A DNA stretch of 64,000 nucleotides from Anaerolineaceae bacterium (lineage in GTDB: Bacteria > Chloroflexota > Anaerolineae > Anaerolineales > UBA11657): positions 35,317 through 99,316 of the forward strand of contig BGOS01000022.1 in the NCBI GenBank assembly GCA_003569365.1, written 5' to 3'. The position numbers were made by a program, and so were the translations under genes. This document shows, piece after piece, positions 1-9,331 of this stretch. Positions within the stretch are counted from its first letter, which is position 1. The number at the start of each line of letters is the position of its first letter. A model generated the notes under the pieces. The model did no database searches, was not told the origin of the DNA, and was given only the letters and a program-made list of their open reading frames with translations.

Positions 1-392
1 AACAGCGGGCGCAGGCTCGCTGCCGTGCACAAGCAGCGGCTCTTCCACAATCTCGCCCACGCGCATCAACGGGTTCAGCGCTTCATACGGATCCTGAAAA
101 ATCATTTGCATCTGGCGGCGCAGTGCATGCAACTGCGCCTTGTTGCTGCGCTGCATTGGCTCGCCGGCAAAAAGATTGTGCCGCGCGTGGGGGCCTCCAG
201 TCCGATGATGGTGAGCGCGAGCGTGGACTTGCCGCAGCCGCTTTCGCCCACCAGCGCCAGCACCTCGCCGCGCTGCAGCTGCAAGCTGACGCCATCCAGC
301 GCACGCACCACCGGCTGCGGTTGAAACCAGCCCGCGGGCCCGGCCGCAAAGTGCTTGTGCAATGCGCGCACTTCCAGCAGCGGAATGTTCAT
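1..392 (-). CDS. Dipeptide/oligopeptide ABC importer ATP-binding protein, DppF/OppF-like (5' part, frameshifted)
   Basis: ATPase subunit that powers a peptide-type ABC importer at the inner face of the membrane. The ATG (390-392) overlaps the stop of the upstream fused permease-ATPase gene as ATGA, so the two are translationally coupled. The N-terminal half has Walker A (GESGCGKST). The reading frame breaks in an A5 run at 169-173 (T5 on the coding strand). Adding one base restores a frame containing the Q-loop stretch [10 protein letters not shown] and continues off the left edge. The gene is therefore cut by the window and carries a probable 1-base deletion. Family is certain from the motifs; the transported substrate is inferred only from the operon. 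Confidence 0.85.
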
Positions 393-2320
393 GCGGGCTG
401 CGGCTGTGGGCTGCCCGCTGGCAGCGCTGGCTGCAGCAAGTGGCAGCTGGCATAGTGGGCTGCGCCCACTTGCAATAGGTGCGGCTGCTGCGCGTGGCAC
501 AGCGCCAGCGCGCTGCTGCAGCGCGGCGCAAAGCGGCAGCCCGGCGGCAGCGCGTGCAGGCGCGGCGGCTGGCCCGGAATGGAGACGAGCGCATTGTGCC
601 GGCGCGAAAAATCTGGAAACGCCGCCAGCAACGCGCGCGTGTAGGGATGCTGCGGCTGGTTGAACATGGCATCGACGGACGCGTACTCAGCCGCCACGCC
701 GCCGTACATCACCAGCACTGTGTCGCAGATTTCCGCCACCACGCCCAGGTCATGCGTCACAAAAATTACCGCGAGGCCCAGCCGTTGGCGCAGCGTGTTG
801 AGCAGTTCCAAAATTTGCGCTTGAATGATTACGTCCAGCGCAGTTGTGGGCTCGTCTGCAATGATGACTTTGGGGTCGCACGCCAGCGCCATCGCAATCA
901 TGGCGCGCTGGCGCATGCCGCCCGAATATTGATGCGCGAACTGCCGGCCGCGCGCAGCCGGTATGCCCACTTGCTCCAGCAGCGCACCCACGCGCTGCGC
1001 CACTGCTGCTGCCGTGGCAGTGGGTTCGTGGCGTTCCACGGCCTCGGCAATCTGGCGGCCCACCGGCAGCAGCGGGTTGAGCGCGTTCATCGCGCCTTGA
1101 AACACGATTGCAATTTCTTTCCAGCGCACCGCTGCCAGCTGCGCCTCCGGCAATGCCAGCAGGTTGCGGCCGCGGTACAGCACCTGCCCGCCCATGATGC
1201 GGCCGGCAGCCGGCAGCAAGCGCAGCAGGCTCAGAATCAAAGTTGTCTTGCCGCAGCCGCTCTCGCCCACGAGCCCCATGATCTCGCCCGGCCGCAGCGA
1301 AAAACTTACATCGTGCACAGCATGCGCTGCCGGCAACTGCTGCGTCACAAAGTCCACGCTCAGGCCGCGCACTTCGAGCAGCGCGTCCGGCGGTGCGGTG
1401 CTGGCGCTTGGCACGGCGCTGGTTTGGGGCGCAGCCTGGCGCATCAGGTGATGCGATTTGACGCGCGGATTTAATATTTGCTCCAGCCCGTAGCCCAGCA
1501 GCGTGCAGCCCAGCACCACCCACACAATGCCGGCACCGGGCGCTAGCAGCGCCCACCATGCGCCGCTGCTGGTGGCGCCGCGCGAGAACGCGTAGTTGAG
1601 CATCTGGCCCCAGCTGACGGTGGTGGGATCAGAGAGGCCCAGAAAGCTCAGCGCGCTCTCTTCCAGAATGGCGAGCGAGATCACCAGGACGGTGTTGACC
1701 ACCAGCAGCGGCAGCACCAGCGGAAAGATGTGGCGCGTGATGAGCCGCAGGTCGCCGGCGCCGACGGCGCGCGCGCGGTGCACAAACTTGCGCTCCTTTA
1801 CGGCCAGCGTTTGGGCACGCACCAGGCGCGCAGTGCCGGTCCAGCCCACCAGCCCAATTACCAGAATAATGTTGAACAAGCTGGGCTTGGTGAGCGCCAC
1901 CAGCACAATAGCCAGCGGCAGGTCTGGAATGACAAGCACCACATCGGTGAAGCGCATTAGTGCGCGGTCCGTGGCGCCACCCGCATAGCCGGCGGCCATG
2001 CCAATGCTGCCGCCGATCGCAATCGAAATGAATGACGCAAAGAAGCCGACGGTGAGCGACACACGCGCGCCGAAGATCAGGTTGCTGAGCACGTCACGCC
2101 CGGCATCATCCGTGCCCAGCCAATGCTGCGCGTCCGGCGCAGCATAGATGGAATAGGTTGTAGCCAGCTGCGCGCGGCGCGGATCCTCCGGCGCAAGCAG
2201 CGGCGCGAACACTGCGAGGCCCAGCGCAAACAGCAGCATGCCGGCGCCGGCCAGCGCCATCCGGTTGCGCGGCAGGTTGCGCCAGAAGGCTGCTGTAGCG
2301 GCGCTGCTACCGGCGCTCAT
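389..2320 (-). CDS. Fused DppC permease - DppD ATPase of a peptide-type ABC importer
   Basis: A single 643-residue reading frame joins two subunits that are normally separate. Residues 1 to about 295 are a DppC-type permease with several hydrophobic segments, an early GTDDAGRDV motif and the EAA-type loop. Residues about 315-643 are a DppD-type ATPase with Walker A (GESGCGKTT), signature YSGGMRQR, Walker B plus catalytic Glu ([12 protein letters not shown]) and the oligopeptide-transporter C-terminal cysteine-containing tail. The linker has no stop and is Ala/Ser/Pro-rich. The start overlaps the dppB stop by 4 bp and the stop overlaps dppF by 4 bp. A missing stop from an indel is possible, but both halves are intact and the linker reads like a real one. 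Confidence 0.88.
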   Translation of the reverse strand: MSAGSSAATAAFWRNLPRNRMALAGAGMLLFALGLAVFAPLLAPEDPRRAQLATTYSIYAAPDAQHWLGTDDAGRDVLSNLIFGARVSLTVGFFASFISIAIGGSIGMAAGYAGGATDRALMRFTDVVLVIPDLPLAIVLVALTKPSLFNIILVIGLVGWTGTARLVRAQTLAVKERKFVHRARAVGAGDLRLITRHIFPLVLPLLVVNTVLVISLAILEESALSFLGLSDPTTVSWGQMLNYAFSRGATSSGAWWALLAPGAGIVWVVLGCTLLGYGLEQILNPRVKSHHLMRQAAPQTSAVPSASTAPPDALLEVRGLSVDFVTQQLPAAHAVHDVSFSLRPGEIMGLVGESGCGKTTLILSLLRLLPAAGRIMGGQVLYRGRNLLALPEAQLAAVRWKEIAIVFQGAMNALNPLLPVGRQIAEAVERHEPTATAAAVAQRVGALLEQVGIPAARGRQFAHQYSGGMRQRAMIAMALACDPKVIIADEPTTALDVIIQAQILELLNTLRQRLGLAVIFVTHDLGVVAEICDTVLVMYGGVAAEYASVDAMFNQPQHPYTRALLAAFPDFSRRHNALVSIPGQPPRLHALPPGCRFAPRCSSALALCHAQQPHLLQVGAAHYASCHLLQPALPAGSPQPQPA

Positions 2321-3351
2321 GCTGGTGCCTGCACGCGCGGATCCAGCCAGGTGTAGAGCAGGTCTGCCAGCAAGTTGGCAACAATCACACTTACGGCCAG
2401 CAGCAGGAACGCGCCCTGCAGCACCGGGTAGTCCCGCCGCGCAACCGACTCAAAAATCGCCTGCCCTAATCCCGGCCATGAAAACACCGCCTCAATCTGC
2501 ACTGCGCCCGCCACCGTGAAGCCGAGGTTGAGCGCCACAATTGTGATGATGGGCAGCGCCGCATTGCGCAGCGCGTGGTCCTTGAGCACTTGAAACGTGC
2601 TTAGCCCTTTGGCTTTGGCCGTGAGGATGTAATCCTCGGCCAGCACATCCAGCATGGTGCTGCGCATGATGAGCAGGTACTCGGCGAGGTAGACAATGGT
2701 TTGCGTGAGGGTGGGCAGCACCAGATGGCGGGCCGCATCGCGCAGCTGCGCCCACGTGCCGGCAGCTGCCAGCCCGGGGGTAAGCTGCCCGCCAATTGGC
2801 AGGCCGGCGTAGCGGCTGCCCCAAAACAGCAGAATCAATCCCAGCCAAAAAGTGGGCATGCTCCACGCCACCAAACTGATGATGAGCGCGGCGTAATCAA
2901 TGCGCGTGTGCGCCTGCCACGCGGCAAGAACGCCACCGGCCACGCCCAGCACAATTGCCAGCGTCTGCCCGGCGCTCAGCAGCACGGCCGTATTCCACAA
3001 GCGCGCGCGCAGCAGCTGGCCCACCGGAATTTTGGTGTGGTAACTGATGCCCAGCTCGCCGTGCAGCAGATTGTTGATGTAGATGAAGAACTGCGTTTGC
3101 AGCGGGTTTACGAGGCACGGGCCGCGGCGCAGCGGGTTGAGGCTGGCGAGGCAGTTGAGCACCGGCTTGTCCAGCCCGAAGCGCTCGTGAATGGCGGCCT
3201 GGGCTGCGCGCGTCATGCGCGGATCTTTGATGCCGGCGCGTGCCGGGTCGCCGGGCAGCACGCGAAACAAAAAGAAGTTGAGCACCAGCACAAAGCCGAT
3301 GGTCAAAAGCGCAGACCAGGCTTTGCGAAGCAGCAATCGGCCGGCCTGCAT
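2317..3351 (-). CDS. Peptide-type ABC importer permease, DppB/OppB-like
   Basis: Inner-membrane permease of the importer, 344 residues, within the usual range for DppB. It starts with a hydrophobic segment followed by the family hallmark FRVLPGDP near residue 30, and the C-terminal half has the permease loop (EDYILTAKAKGLS) that contacts the ATPase, then the usual ending in LDPRV. It lies 44 bp after the binding-protein gene and overlaps the fused permease-ATPase by 4 bp, so it is the second subunit of an operon that begins with an amine oxidase. No clear Shine-Dalgarno sequence is visible before the ATG. Confidence 0.92.
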   Translation of the reverse strand: MQAGRLLLRKAWSALLTIGFVLVLNFFLFRVLPGDPARAGIKDPRMTRAAQAAIHERFGLDKPVLNCLASLNPLRRGPCLVNPLQTQFFIYINNLLHGELGISYHTKIPVGQLLRARLWNTAVLLSAGQTLAIVLGVAGGVLAAWQAHTRIDYAALIISLVAWSMPTFWLGLILLFWGSRYAGLPIGGQLTPGLAAAGTWAQLRDAARHLVLPTLTQTIVYLAEYLLIMRSTMLDVLAEDYILTAKAKGLSTFQVLKDHALRNAALPIITIVALNLGFTVAGAVQIEAVFSWPGLGQAIFESVARRDYPVLQGAFLLLAVSVIVANLLADLLYTWLDPRVQAPA

Positions 3352-3395
3352 TGCGGTGTGATTTAGCGGGCGCAGCCCGGTGCGCGGGCTGCGCG

Positions 3396-5037
3396 TTACT
3401 TGACGGGTGTGATGCTTACCAGCGAGCTGACATCGCTCAGGTCCAGCTTGGGCTGGTCCACAATCCAGCCGCTGAAGCGGTCTGTGCGCAGAGCCTGCAC
3501 TTGCATCTCATAGTACGGAATGATGTACACCGCATCTTCATGCACCTGGCGCTGCATCTCCCACACCAGCGCCTTGCGCTTTTGCAAGTCCAGCTCCACC
3601 ACCTGCTGGTCATACAGTGCGTCATAGCGCGCATTGGAGTAGCCGGTTTCGCTGCTGCCCGTGGCAATGGACTCGGTGCGCATTACATTTAGCAACAGGT
3701 TCGGGTCGGGGTCGGAGCCCCAGCCCCACAGCATGATGTCGAAATCGAATGCCGGGCAGCACAGTGCCGTGAGTGCATCGGGATCAATCGCCTGCGGCTG
3801 CAAGCCCACGCCAATCTCTTTCCACATGCCGGCCAGCAGCTCCGCCATGCGCGGCGCGTCCACGCTGTCGCTGGGCCAGTACATGCGGAAGTTCATATTT
3901 GGAACCAGGGCAACCGGGCACTGCGCAACGCATGCCCCTGATACGGTACCCCGCATCATCCAAAATCTTGTTTGCTTTGGCCGGGTTGTATTCGTAGTCT
4001 TTGAGTGAGTCATTGAACCACATGCCGAGGCCGTTGGGAATTAGCGTGAGGCCGGGCGTGCCTTTGCCCAGCAGCACTACATCAATCAGCTGCTGCTTGT
4101 TGGTGGCATGTGCCAGCGCCAGCCGCACCTGGCGGTCTTGCAGCGCCACATTCCCCGTGCATGCTGATTTGGACGGGCAGCTCTCGCTGGTGGCCTGATT
4201 GAATATGATGTCGCTGACGGCCGGCGCAAATGGCGCAGCGCTGACAACTTTTACATTTGCAGTCTGCCCAAGTTTTTCTGCAGCGGTGTTGGGCAGCTCG
4301 GTGATCATATCCACTTGGCCGGTGGATATTGCCTGCACCAGCGCGTCCGGGCTGCCAAATGTTTGAAAGATCACCTCGTCCACTTTTGGCGGGCGCGAGA
4401 AGTGCAGCTTGTTGGCGCCCAGCCGCACAAACTCGCCCTGCTTGTACTCCAGCAGCTTAAACGGCCCGCTGCCAATCAGCGTCTCGTTTTCAAACTCCAC
4501 CGCGGCTGCGCCGTCCGCGTGTGCCTGCCATACATGTGCGGGCAGCACATATTGAAACACCAGCTGGCTCTCAATGTTCGGAATGGCGGCGTTCAGGCGG
4601 ATGACCACGGTTGTGTCGTCCGGCGCCGTGATGCTTTCCATATAACTGGTGTACGGGTTCATGTATGGAAATTCGGCGTGCGCCTTGTTGAGGTTGTAGG
4701 TGAAGGCAACATCGCGCGCAGTCAGCGGCTGCCCGTCATGAAACTTGATGCCGCTGCGAATCTTGTAGGTGTAGGTGAGCCCGTCTGCGCTGCGGTCCAC
4801 GGATTCGGCCAGGCTCAGCGAGTAGGTGCCGTCGAAGTTGTAGGTGTACATCGCGTCGTACACCAGCGCAAACATTGTGTACGCCTCGGTAAGCACAGCG
4901 GTGCCGGGGTTCAGCGTGTCCGGGCTGCCGCCGTAGCCAATGCGTGCCACCGCAAGCGGCTGCGGGGTTGGCGCGGCTGTGCAGGCTGCCAGCAGTACAT
5001 ACACAAGCACCAGTCGCAGTCCGGATGGTAAGCGCAT
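3396..5037 (-). CDS. ABC importer solute-binding lipoprotein, family 5 (frameshifted)
   Basis: Extracellular substrate-binding lipoprotein for the importer downstream. The N-terminus has a hydrophobic signal with lipobox LLAAC, then the family 5 pattern (SPDTLNPG, KFHDGQPLTARDVAFTYN). The ATG at 5037 is preceded by AGGGGAA. The frame breaks near 3945-3952: the upstream frame reads through LDDAGY and then degenerates, while the next frame carries MNFRMYWPSDSVDAPRMAEL to the end. Removing one base in the short G or C run there gives a continuous protein of about 546 residues. It lies between the amine oxidase and dppB, so its ligand may be an N-methylated amino acid or peptide; that is inference. 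Confidence 0.85.
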
Positions 5038-5088
5038 CACTGTTTCCCCTGTGTTGGCAGCCGCTGCCGTTGCATTGTAGCAGCCGCG

Positions 5089-6258
5089 CTACAACATAAA
5101 ACTGCGCGGCGGGTTGTCCATCCACAGAATTGGGCGCTGCATGCTGAAGCCGGCAATGTCGCTGGGCGTGCTGCCATCAATTGCCAGCTCGCTAAGTATT
5201 TGTCCCAGCACGGACGCAAACTTGAATGCGTGGCCGGCGCCAACTGCAATTGCGCAGCGCTCGTGGCCGGGCACAACGTCCACAATAAAGTCGCGGTCCG
5301 GCGGCATGCAGTACAGGCAGGACTTGGAGTAAAGCAACGGCCCGTGGGCGCCGGGCAGGTAGCGTTTGGTGAACGCACGCACGCGCTCGTACGCAGGCTC
5401 GTCGCGGTCGAAGGTGCGCGTCTCCGCGGTTACCTCGGCGCCGCCGCAATCCTGCGCCACCTTCACGCCCGCTGTGCCGAACACGGGGAAGCCGTAGTAG
5501 CTGGGCTCATCCATCCAGATCCAAACCGGGAAGCGCTCCGGTGCAAACTCGGCGGCATCGGGCACGGAAAAGTAGTTCACTTGCTCTTGCGTTACGGTAA
5601 GCGGCAGCTTGATGCCCAGGTGCGCGAGGGTGTGGTTGGTCCATGCGCCGTTGGCAACCACAAGTTTTTCGCAGCGGTATGTTTCGCCGCCGGCTTGCAC
5701 TTCGTATCCGGCTGCCAGCGGCCGCACGGACTGCACGGGAGCGCCATCGCGCAGGGTGGCGCCATGCACGCGCGCCATGCGCTGGTGCGCAGCCGTAGCC
5801 CGCTCGGCGGCAGCAATGCCGCCATCGGGTTGATAGAGCGCCATTACGTCGTCCTCGACGCGCCACTGCGGGTAACGCCGGCGCAGCTCCGGCGCATCCA
5901 AAAATTCAAACGGCACGCGTGCCGCTGTGAGGCTGTTGGTGTAATCAATGATGGGAATGGCACTGTTGACGGGCGCCAGATCCAGCCCGCCGGTTTTGAT
6001 GATTACCGTCTCGCCGCTGTCCGCCTCCAGCTGGGCCCACGCGCTGTAGGCGCGCTTGGCCAGCTGCACATAGTTTGGCTTGTGATAGGAAAGGCGGATG
6101 ATGCGCGAGTGATCGTGCGAGCCGCCGCGCGCATGCCCCAGCTCAAACTGCTCCAGGCCAAGCACCGCCCTGCCGGCGCGGCGCGCCAGCCAGTACGCCG
6201 CAGCACTGCCCAGCCCGCCCAAGCCCAGCACGATGTATTGAAATTCTTTCTTAGGCAC
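5089..6258 (-). CDS. Monomeric sarcosine oxidase-like FAD-dependent N-methyl amino acid oxidase
   Basis: Flavoprotein oxidase of the DAO/MSOX family, expected to oxidise an N-methyl or secondary amine with release of formaldehyde and H2O2. From GTG 6258 it is 389 residues, the family length. The dinucleotide fold is at residues 9-18 (IVLGLGGLGS), the SHDHSRIIR stretch matches the MSOX active-site loop, Cys314 (SCLYCMPPD) aligns with the cysteine that binds FAD covalently, and Lys266 aligns with the oxygen-activating lysine. The His that follows in MSOX is replaced (KVAQD), so sarcosine itself may not be the substrate. A TATAAT lies 6 bp before the GTG, suggesting a leaderless start. First gene of an ABC importer operon. 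Confidence 0.87.
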   Translation of the reverse strand: MPKKEFQYIVLGLGGLGSAAAYWLARRAGRAVLGLEQFELGHARGGSHDHSRIIRLSYHKPNYVQLAKRAYSAWAQLEADSGETVIIKTGGLDLAPVNSAIPIIDYTNSLTAARVPFEFLDAPELRRRYPQWRVEDDVMALYQPDGGIAAAERATAAHQRMARVHGATLRDGAPVQSVRPLAAGYEVQAGGETYRCEKLVVANGAWTNHTLAHLGIKLPLTVTQEQVNYFSVPDAAEFAPERFPVWIWMDEPSYYGFPVFGTAGVKVAQDCGGAEVTAETRTFDRDEPAYERVRAFTKRYLPGAHGPLLYSKSCLYCMPPDRDFIVDVVPGHERCAIAVGAGHAFKFASVLGQILSELAIDGSTPSDIAGFSMQRPILWMDNPPRSFML

Positions 6259-6264
6259 ACTGGA

Positions 6265-6270
6265 ATTATA
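6265..6270 (-). promoter_or_regulatory. -10 element (TATAAT) for the amine oxidase operon
   Basis: On the minus strand TATAAT is followed by 6 bases and then the GTG used for the oxidase. This spacing would place the transcription start at or next to the start codon. No convincing -35 hexamer was found 16-18 bases upstream. The promoter faces away from the promoter at 6329-6357. Confidence 0.5.
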
Positions 6271-6328
6271 GGGGATTTGGCGCACCGGGCGCATTGCCCG
6301 CCGCCCCGCTGGCGTTGTAACAAACGCC

Positions 6329-6357
6329 TTGACCTGATCGCCGGTTGCGGATATTAT
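6329..6357 (+). promoter_or_regulatory. Sigma70-type promoter of the binding protein-permease operon
   Basis: TTGACC at 6329-6334, a 17-base spacer, then TATTAT at 6352-6357. The predicted transcription start is near 6364, giving a leader of about 30 bases that carries the ribosome site AGGAG at 6381-6385, 9 bases before the ATG. This is one of the two clearest two-hexamer promoters in the window. Confidence 0.7.
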
Positions 6358-6394
6358 TTAGTGTCTGTGTTTTGAACAAAAGGAGAAAAAGAAA

Positions 6395-8224
6395 ATGTAT
6401 CGAAAAACAATCTATTTGATTTTGTCGGGCACGCTGATCCTCGCGGCGTGTGCCAGCCCGGCACCGGCCCCCACTGCGATTGCGGCTGCGGATGCCGCCA
6501 CTGCAGCGCCGGCCGCCGCACCCGAAGCGACGGTTGCGCCCACCGCAGTGCCGGTGGAGCCGACTGCCGCACCCAATGTCAACAGCATTGGCAAGCTGCT
6601 GCCGGACGATGCCGCCCCCAGCGAGCAGCAGGTGCTGGTAATAACCAGTGACACGCAGGCTGCTTCCGAAGGCGCTCTCTTCATGGACCTGACCGCCAGC
6701 GTGTACAACCGGAGCTTGGGCGACAGCCTGTTTAGCTTCTCGCTGATCCGCCTTGATAAGGACTACAACGTCATTCCTGGTTTGGCTGAAACATACACGC
6801 CAAACGCTGCGGCCACGGAGTGGACATTCAAATTGCGCGACGATGTCAACTGGTCTGACGGCACGCAGTTGACCGCTGCCGATGTGATTGCCAGCTTCCA
6901 ACACATGGCTGACCCTGCCACGGCTTACGATTTTTCGTGGTACATCGAAGAGATGAAAATCAAAGGTTATTCTGAGGCGTTGAAAGGCGAAGTGAAGCCA
7001 ACCGAAATTGGCGTGCGACAGGGTGCTACTCCCAAAGAAGTAGTCTTCGAGCTCAGTACCGCGATTCCATTTCTGCCAATGTTGATGCTGTACTCTGCCC
7101 CGATGCAGAAGGCTGCGCTGGATAAGTACGGCCCCACCTATGGCCATGACTTGAAGACCACCGTGTCGGCTGGTCCGTATATGCTGGACGAGTGGTCACC
7201 CACGCGGGTGGTTGTGAAGGCAAACCCGAACATGCCGGATGACCTGAAGCCCTACTTGAACAAGGTGATTTTCATTAAGCCCAAGAGCGAGCTGCAGGCC
7301 TTCCAGGCAGGCGAAGTGGAGCGGGCGCGCGTCGGTTCTGGCGCTGATGTGCAAACGATTGCCGCCGATCCGGAGCTGGCGAAGCTGGCTGCCCAGGATC
7401 CCGGCGATATGCGCGTGCACTATTTCTTCTTCGATGACAGCAAACCGCCCTTCAATAACCTGAAGGTACGCCAGGCGTTTGCGCATCTGTTTGACCGCGA
7501 GGCGATCATGCAGACTATTCTGCCGGCCCCGGCTGCGAATCCGGCTTACTCGATGCTTTCCCCTGGTTTCCCCGGATCTAACGAGGAAGCACTGAAGTCT
7601 TACCAGATGTATGATCCGGAACTCGCCAAGAAGCTGTTTGCGGAGTCCGGAGTGAAGATTACCAGCAAGCTTACCTTGCTGGTGCGTGGAGGGAGTCCGA
7701 TTGAGGAGCCACTCGTTGCCATGGCTGGCGTTTACGCAGAGGCAATCAAGGCCAACCTGGGCGTTGATGTTGAAGTGCAGCGCCAGGAGTCGAAGGTGTT
7801 CATGGATGCCCTGAACGCTGAGCCAACCAAAATCCAATTTGGCATGGTTTCCTACGGCTTGGACTTTATGGACCAGTCCAACATGCTCAGTGTCTTCCGC
7901 AATGACGGCCGGCACAACTGGAACAACGATGTGTACAATGACCTGATAAACAATGCGCTGGCCGAGCCCGACAAGGCGAAGCGCGGCCAGATGTATTTGG
8001 ATGCCGAGAAACTTCTGGTAGAAGAGGTTGGCGCTGTTTTTGCGTTGCAGCAGTTTGACGTATGGGTGTGGAAGCCATACATTTCGGGTGTCACCTTCCA
8101 GCCTGGCAAAGTGAACACGGCACGCGGGATTGGCTGGCCAGGATTCTCCAGCTTGGATCCCGGCTGCATTGATACGTACATCACTAAAAATGTGGCTGAT
8201 TTCCGGCCCGAGGCTCCGCAATAG
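6395..8224 (+). CDS. ABC importer solute-binding lipoprotein, family 5
   Basis: Lipoprotein binding component of a peptide-type importer, 609 residues. Residues 1-19 form a signal with lipobox LAACAS, followed by a long Ala/Pro/Thr tether to about residue 55, then the family 5 fold (WTFKLRDDVNWSDGTQLTAADVIASF near residue 150; the hinge-region NLKVRQAFAHLFDRE near 350). The ATG is set by a strong AGGAG. A consensus promoter lies upstream and an intrinsic terminator directly downstream, so this gene is probably transcribed well above the permeases that follow. No ATPase genes follow; it may share those of the divergent operon. Confidence 0.9.
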   Translation: MYRKTIYLILSGTLILAACASPAPAPTAIAAADAATAAPAAAPEATVAPTAVPVEPTAAPNVNSIGKLLPDDAAPSEQQVLVITSDTQAASEGALFMDLTASVYNRSLGDSLFSFSLIRLDKDYNVIPGLAETYTPNAAATEWTFKLRDDVNWSDGTQLTAADVIASFQHMADPATAYDFSWYIEEMKIKGYSEALKGEVKPTEIGVRQGATPKEVVFELSTAIPFLPMLMLYSAPMQKAALDKYGPTYGHDLKTTVSAGPYMLDEWSPTRVVVKANPNMPDDLKPYLNKVIFIKPKSELQAFQAGEVERARVGSGADVQTIAADPELAKLAAQDPGDMRVHYFFFDDSKPPFNNLKVRQAFAHLFDREAIMQTILPAPAANPAYSMLSPGFPGSNEEALKSYQMYDPELAKKLFAESGVKITSKLTLLVRGGSPIEEPLVAMAGVYAEAIKANLGVDVEVQRQESKVFMDALNAEPTKIQFGMVSYGLDFMDQSNMLSVFRNDGRHNWNNDVYNDLINNALAEPDKAKRGQMYLDAEKLLVEEVGAVFALQQFDVWVWKPYISGVTFQPGKVNTARGIGWPGFSSLDPGCIDTYITKNVADFRPEAPQ

Positions 8225-8260
8225 CCATCTGGTTGGCTAAGATTTAGACTCTTTGAATAT

Positions 8261-8295
8261 AAGGGTGCAAGGCTTACAAGCCTTGCACCCTTTTT
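8261..8295 (+). terminator. Intrinsic terminator between binding protein and permease genes
   Basis: A perfect 13-bp stem (AAGGGTGCAAGGC at 8261-8273 with GCCTTGCACCCTT at 8280-8292), a 6-base loop and a T5 run. It sits inside the operon, 37 bases after the binding-protein stop and 24 bases before the dppB start. Partial read-through would make more binding protein than permease, as the stoichiometry requires. Confidence 0.88.
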
Positions 8296-8318
8296 GGTAT
8301 ATTTGAGGACTTGCGCTG

Positions 8319-9251
8319 ATGCTCAGATATATTCTTCTGCGTTTGTTTGGCCTGCTGCTCGTGCTGCTGGTCGTTTCCTTCATCACTTTTGGCATGCTTT
8401 ACAACGTGCCTGGTGGTCCGTTCGATCAATACGAACAACCGCTCTCTGCAGCTGCGCTAGCCAATGTGAAAGCAAAATACAATCTGGACAAGCCCTTTTA
8501 TGTGGTGTGGGCCAGCTATGTTGCACATGCAGCGCGCGGTGATTTTGGCACCTCCTATTCAGCTGAGAATAAGTCCATTCTGGAAATTTTTCAACAACAG
8601 TGGGGTACCAGCGTGCAGCTGGGCTTGATGGCATTGGCATGGTCCGTGCCATTGGGCGTGACGCTTGGTGTGGTGGCGGCGCTGCGCCCGAATAGCGCAA
8701 CGGACTATCTGGTGCGGTTTGTGGCTATCTTAGGAACTACCGTCCCCAACTTTGCCATTGCTGTGTTTATGACTTTTCTGCTTTCGGTGGTTTGGAAGCT
8801 GCTGCCCACGGGTGGCTGGCTGCCCATTAAGGACCCGCGGACGCTGGTGATGCCGGTGTTTATCTTTGGCATATTGCCTTTTGGGGTGCTGGTGCGCTAT
8901 GCGCGCAACGGCATTCTGGAGGTGTTTACCCAGGATTACATGCGCACGGCGCGCGCCAAGGGCGTGCCATTTGTGCGCGTACTCTTCAAGCATGGTTTGC
9001 GCAATGTGCTTATTCCGTTGATCACCGTTTTGGCGCCCATTATTCCCAACGCTTTGACCGGTTCGGCAATTCTGGAAAAGATCTTCCGCATCAACGGCAT
9101 TGGGCGCTACTTTATCGATTCCATCGGGCAGCGCGACTATCCAATGGTGATGGCGTTGGTGTTGATTGTGACGGTACTGTGGGGCATCTCCTACCTTGCG
9201 GGTGATGTGCTCTATACAGTTGCGGATCCGCGCGTGCGGTTGCGGCGCTAG
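8319..9251 (+). CDS. Peptide-type ABC importer permease, DppB-like
   Basis: Inner-membrane permease, 310 residues. The N-terminus is a membrane segment, followed by YNVPGGPFDQY, a variant of the usual LPGDP region. The C-terminal half has the permease loop (DYMRTARAKGVPFVRVLFKHGLRN) and ends in VADPRVRLRR. The ATG follows GAGGAC by 9 bases. It lies after the intra-operon terminator and 80 bp before the DppC-like gene. It belongs with the binding protein upstream. Confidence 0.92.
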   Translation: MLRYILLRLFGLLLVLLVVSFITFGMLYNVPGGPFDQYEQPLSAAALANVKAKYNLDKPFYVVWASYVAHAARGDFGTSYSAENKSILEIFQQQWGTSVQLGLMALAWSVPLGVTLGVVAALRPNSATDYLVRFVAILGTTVPNFAIAVFMTFLLSVVWKLLPTGGWLPIKDPRTLVMPVFIFGILPFGVLVRYARNGILEVFTQDYMRTARAKGVPFVRVLFKHGLRNVLIPLITVLAPIIPNALTGSAILEKIFRINGIGRYFIDSIGQRDYPMVMALVLIVTVLWGISYLAGDVLYTVADPRVRLRR

Positions 9252-9331
9252 GTCCGCACACGTGATCGGATGGATGCCGCACTTTTGAGCTTTGAAGCGG
9301 GTGATCGTGAAGCCGGCTGGCAGCGGGTGGC

